Shown here in pieces: positions 61,736 to 64,000 of a stretch of 64,000 nt of DNA (positions are counted from its first letter, which is position 1; each line of letters begins with the position of its first letter). Source of the stretch: Saccharomyces mikatae IFO 1815 (lineage: Eukaryota; Ascomycota; Saccharomycetes; Saccharomycetales; Saccharomycetaceae); the NCBI RefSeq assembly GCF_947241705.1, contig NC_079267.1:522501-586500 (forward strand). Reading direction: 5' to 3'. The notes under the pieces were generated by a model that saw only the letters and a program-made list of their open reading frames with translations, searched no databases and was not told the DNA's origin. Both the position numbers and the translations under genes were made by a program.

Positions 61736-62618
61736 TTTTGCGGTTGTTTTATATGTGCATATGCTATGTTGTGATATGTAGTATTTGTATAGCACTTCTT
61801 TAAACTAACCAAGAGAACACGGAGAGAGAGGTTCTTATATACTCATGTTGGAGAGCAAGAGGGGCATCTGGTCATTGTTTCATCAAACCCAACCCAGGTG
61901 TAAATCCGCCTACTTGTGGTAGCCATTAGCCCATATATGAAAGCGTGTATTACATGGCCCAGATTTCGCAGTCCGATAACGCCGGCTGCGAGCAGGTGCA
62001 AATGGCCAGGCGATACCGCCTGTAATCCGTTAATCTAAAGATAGATAGATGGATAATCATGGACTGTCTCAAAAGGTATAGCTACACAGGCACATGGCGA
62101 CGCATCATGGTACTTGTGGATGAGCACACGCACCCTCGCTTTCGCCCATCATAGCATTATATGCTGATAAAACCTGCACCTGCACCTGCTTAAATAAACA
62201 AGGGTGTTGCAAGATCATAGTACGCAAAGAGAGATTTCATAGCAGAGTCTCCCACATACGTGTATAGTCTATGCCTGACCCGGTATTACAAAGACCATTG
62301 TAGTATTGATTTAACCGGATTATATTTACTATGAGTGACTATATATGTTTTACGGAAAATTACCCTGCAGTGAAGGGTGAAAAAATAGTGGAAATTGGAG
62401 GAAGAACTATTAGTTATGGACCCTCCTGGGGATTGAGAAATTCCCGATGTCTTGTTACGGTGCAGATCGTCACCTAAGGAAGCGTTCGTTTATTCAGTTG
62501 TTCCGTTTACTTTCTTTATATCTGAAAGTACGCTTTTTTTTAGTTTAATTTCTACATTTCCTTATCTTCTTTTGTTTGTTTTGACACACCCCTATCAAGT
62601 ATATTGGTTTTGTAAACA
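61736..62618. other. HMX1-ENT2 divergent intergenic region
   Basis: An 883-base region with GC-richer patches. CGCACCC at 62129-62135 is close to the Aft1 core (YRCACCCR, last base off). CCTGCACCTGCACCTGC at 62173-62189 is a short tandem repeat of CTGCAC with Aft1-like CACC cores. A GATA run lies at about 62040-62051. Either Aft-like sequence could serve HMX1, but no perfect Aft1 site was found. Confidence 0.4.
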
Positions 62619-64000
62619 ATGTCTAAGCAGTTTGTTCGTTCTGCAAAGAACATGATGAAAGGCTACTCGTCCACACAAGTGCTCGTGAGAGATGCTACAG
62701 CGAACGACTCAAGGACTCCTTCGATAGATACTCTTGATGATTTGGCACAAAGATCTTACGATTCAGTGGACTTCTTCGAGATCATGGATATGCTGGACAA
62801 GAGGTTGAACGATAAGGGCAAATACTGGAGACACGTGGCCAAATCCTTGACCGTTTTGGATTATCTTGTTCGTTTTGGCAGTGAGAATTGTGTGCTGTGG
62901 TGCAGAGAGAATTTTTATGTAATAAAGACATTGAGGGAGTTCAGACACGAAAATGAGTCTGGATTTGATGAAGGACAAATAATCAGAGTGAAGGCCAAAG
63001 AACTGGTCTCTTTGTTGAACGATGATGAAAGGTTGCGTGAGGAAAGATCTATGAATACAAGAAACAGAAGAGACCGCAGTGCTGCAAGACCAAGGCCAAG
63101 AAGACAAAGAACAAGGAGTAACCCACACGATTCTTCTCCTTCCTATCAGAATGATTTAGAAAAGGCTCTGGAAGAAAGCAGAATTACCGCTCAAGAAGAT
63201 GAACAACGCAGAAGGGAATTGGCTCAGTACGACGATGAAGATCCTGATTTCCAAGCAGCTTTACAACTGAGTAAAGAAGAAGAGGAATTGAAGCAATTAC
63301 AAGAACTACAAAGGTTACAGAATCAACAACAATCCTTGTCTCAAATGCAAGTTCCTGTACAACAACAGCAAGAGCAACCAGCATACTACGATATTTTTGG
63401 TAATCCAATATCTCAAGATGAATACTTACAGTATCAATATCAACAAGATCAGGAGCAAGCAATGGCACAGCAAAGATGGTTGGACCAGCAGCAGGAACAG
63501 CAGCAGTTGGCCGAACAACAGTATTTCCAGCAGCAGCAACAAGCAGCAGCAGTTGCTGCTACGAATGCCATGGAACAACAGCATACAGCAGCTAATATGC
63601 AACAACAACAACAGCCCGTCGACTTCCAACAACCTTTGCCAACGGGTTCCAATAATCCATTTTCCATGGATAATCTTGAAAGACAAAAGCAAGAACAACA
63701 ACATGCCCAATTGCAGAGACAACAGGAAGAAGCCAGGCAACAACAGGAACAATTGAAACTGCAACAACTACAAAGACAGCAGCAAGAAGAAGCGCAACTT
63801 CAACAGAGAAGACAACAGGAAGAATCTCATTTGCAACAGCAACAAGCTCAATTGCAATTGCAGCAGCAACAGACTCAGTTTCAACAGCAACCTTTGAAAC
63901 AAACAAGAACAGGAAATCAATCTATTTCGGATAAATACAACGACTTAAATACGTTGTTGGCAACTGGTACAGGGACAGATACTTTCGGTAACACCGGAGA
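62619..64000 (+). CDS. ENT2: Epsin-like endocytic adaptor Ent2 (3' end beyond window)
   Basis: Clathrin-associated epsin that binds PIP2, ubiquitinated cargo and EH-domain proteins in endocytosis. 460 complete codons are present and open to the window edge; S. cerevisiae Ent2 has about 613. The ENTH domain is at 1-150. Two ubiquitin-interacting motifs lie at about 179-189 (DLEKALEESRI) and 208-222 (DPDFQAALQLSKEEE). Long Gln-rich stretches at about 230-440 surround an NPF motif at 346-348. The C-terminal clathrin box and any further NPF are off the edge. Assigned ENT2 rather than ENT1 from synteny. Confidence 0.95.
   Translation, partial: MSKQFVRSAKNMMKGYSSTQVLVRDATANDSRTPSIDTLDDLAQRSYDSVDFFEIMDMLDKRLNDKGKYWRHVAKSLTVLDYLVRFGSENCVLWCRENFYVIKTLREFRHENESGFDEGQIIRVKAKELVSLLNDDERLREERSMNTRNRRDRSAARPRPRRQRTRSNPHDSSPSYQNDLEKALEESRITAQEDEQRRRELAQYDDEDPDFQAALQLSKEEEELKQLQELQRLQNQQQSLSQMQVPVQQQQEQPAYYDIFGNPISQDEYLQYQYQQDQEQAMAQQRWLDQQQEQQQLAEQQYFQQQQQAAAVAATNAMEQQHTAANMQQQQQPVDFQQPLPTGSNNPFSMDNLERQKQEQQHAQLQRQQEEARQQQEQLKLQQLQRQQQEEAQLQQRRQQEESHLQQQQAQLQLQQQQTQFQQQPLKQTRTGNQSISDKYNDLNTLLATGTGTDTFGNTG

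Noticed and set aside
63426-63767. Leu-rich minus-strand frame of 113 codons (and neighbours) opposite ENT2
   Set aside because: Complement of CAG/CAA repeats gives Leu, Cys or Val runs; ENT2 itself is the real gene.

Overview
The window is nuclear DNA from a budding yeast of the genus Saccharomyces. Genes are dense, almost intronless and separated by short AT-rich spacers. The proteins match, in unbroken order and orientation, the S. cerevisiae chromosome XII right-arm block YLR163C (MAS1) to YLR206W (ENT2). Compared from memory, proteins such as MAS1, VTA1, PUS5 and SHH4 carry many substitutions relative to S. cerevisiae, so this is probably another species of the genus. I cannot tell which one by reading alone. 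Species and identity statements are recall-based inference; no search was run.

Layout. 1-10.4 kb: MAS1, SHH4, PUS5, SEC10, RPS31, UPS2, APS1, DPH5. 10.5-24.5 kb: the YLR173W homologue, IDP2, CBF5, RFX1, the YLR177W homologue, the tandem PEBP paralogues TFS1 and YLR179C, then SAM1. 24.7-38.4 kb: VTA1, SWI6, TOS4, RPL37A (spliced), EMG1, SKG3, MDL1. 38.7-51.3 kb: ATG26, MMR1, PEX13, HCR1, UPS1, NCW2, NMT1. 51.9-64 kb: PWP1, NOP56, PBA1 (spliced), YKE2, COQ9, MSS51, COX24, HMX1 and a 3'-truncated ENT2. There are 39 protein genes. I see no tRNA, rRNA, transposon, LTR or CRISPR array.

Functional themes. Ribosome biogenesis and translation: RPS31, RPL37A, CBF5, NOP56, EMG1, PWP1, HCR1, DPH5. Several of these carry RRPE/PAC or Rap1-type promoter motifs. 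Mitochondrial function: MAS1, SHH4, PUS5, UPS1, UPS2, MDL1, COQ9, MSS51, COX24, MMR1. Puf3-type 3' UTR motifs follow MSS51 and COX24. Trafficking: SEC10, APS1, VTA1, ENT2. Cell-cycle and DNA-damage transcription: SWI6, its likely target TOS4, and RFX1 with an X-box in its own promoter.

No large unknown system is present. The best unexplained signals are: a 38-bp near-perfect GC-rich palindrome upstream of the YLR177W homologue; a coding-like 47-codon open frame without an ATG between EMG1 and SKG3; a perfect hairpin between branch point and 3' splice site in the RPL37A intron that hides an AG in its loop; a presequence-like open frame overlapping the IDP2 start; and several short intergenic open frames.
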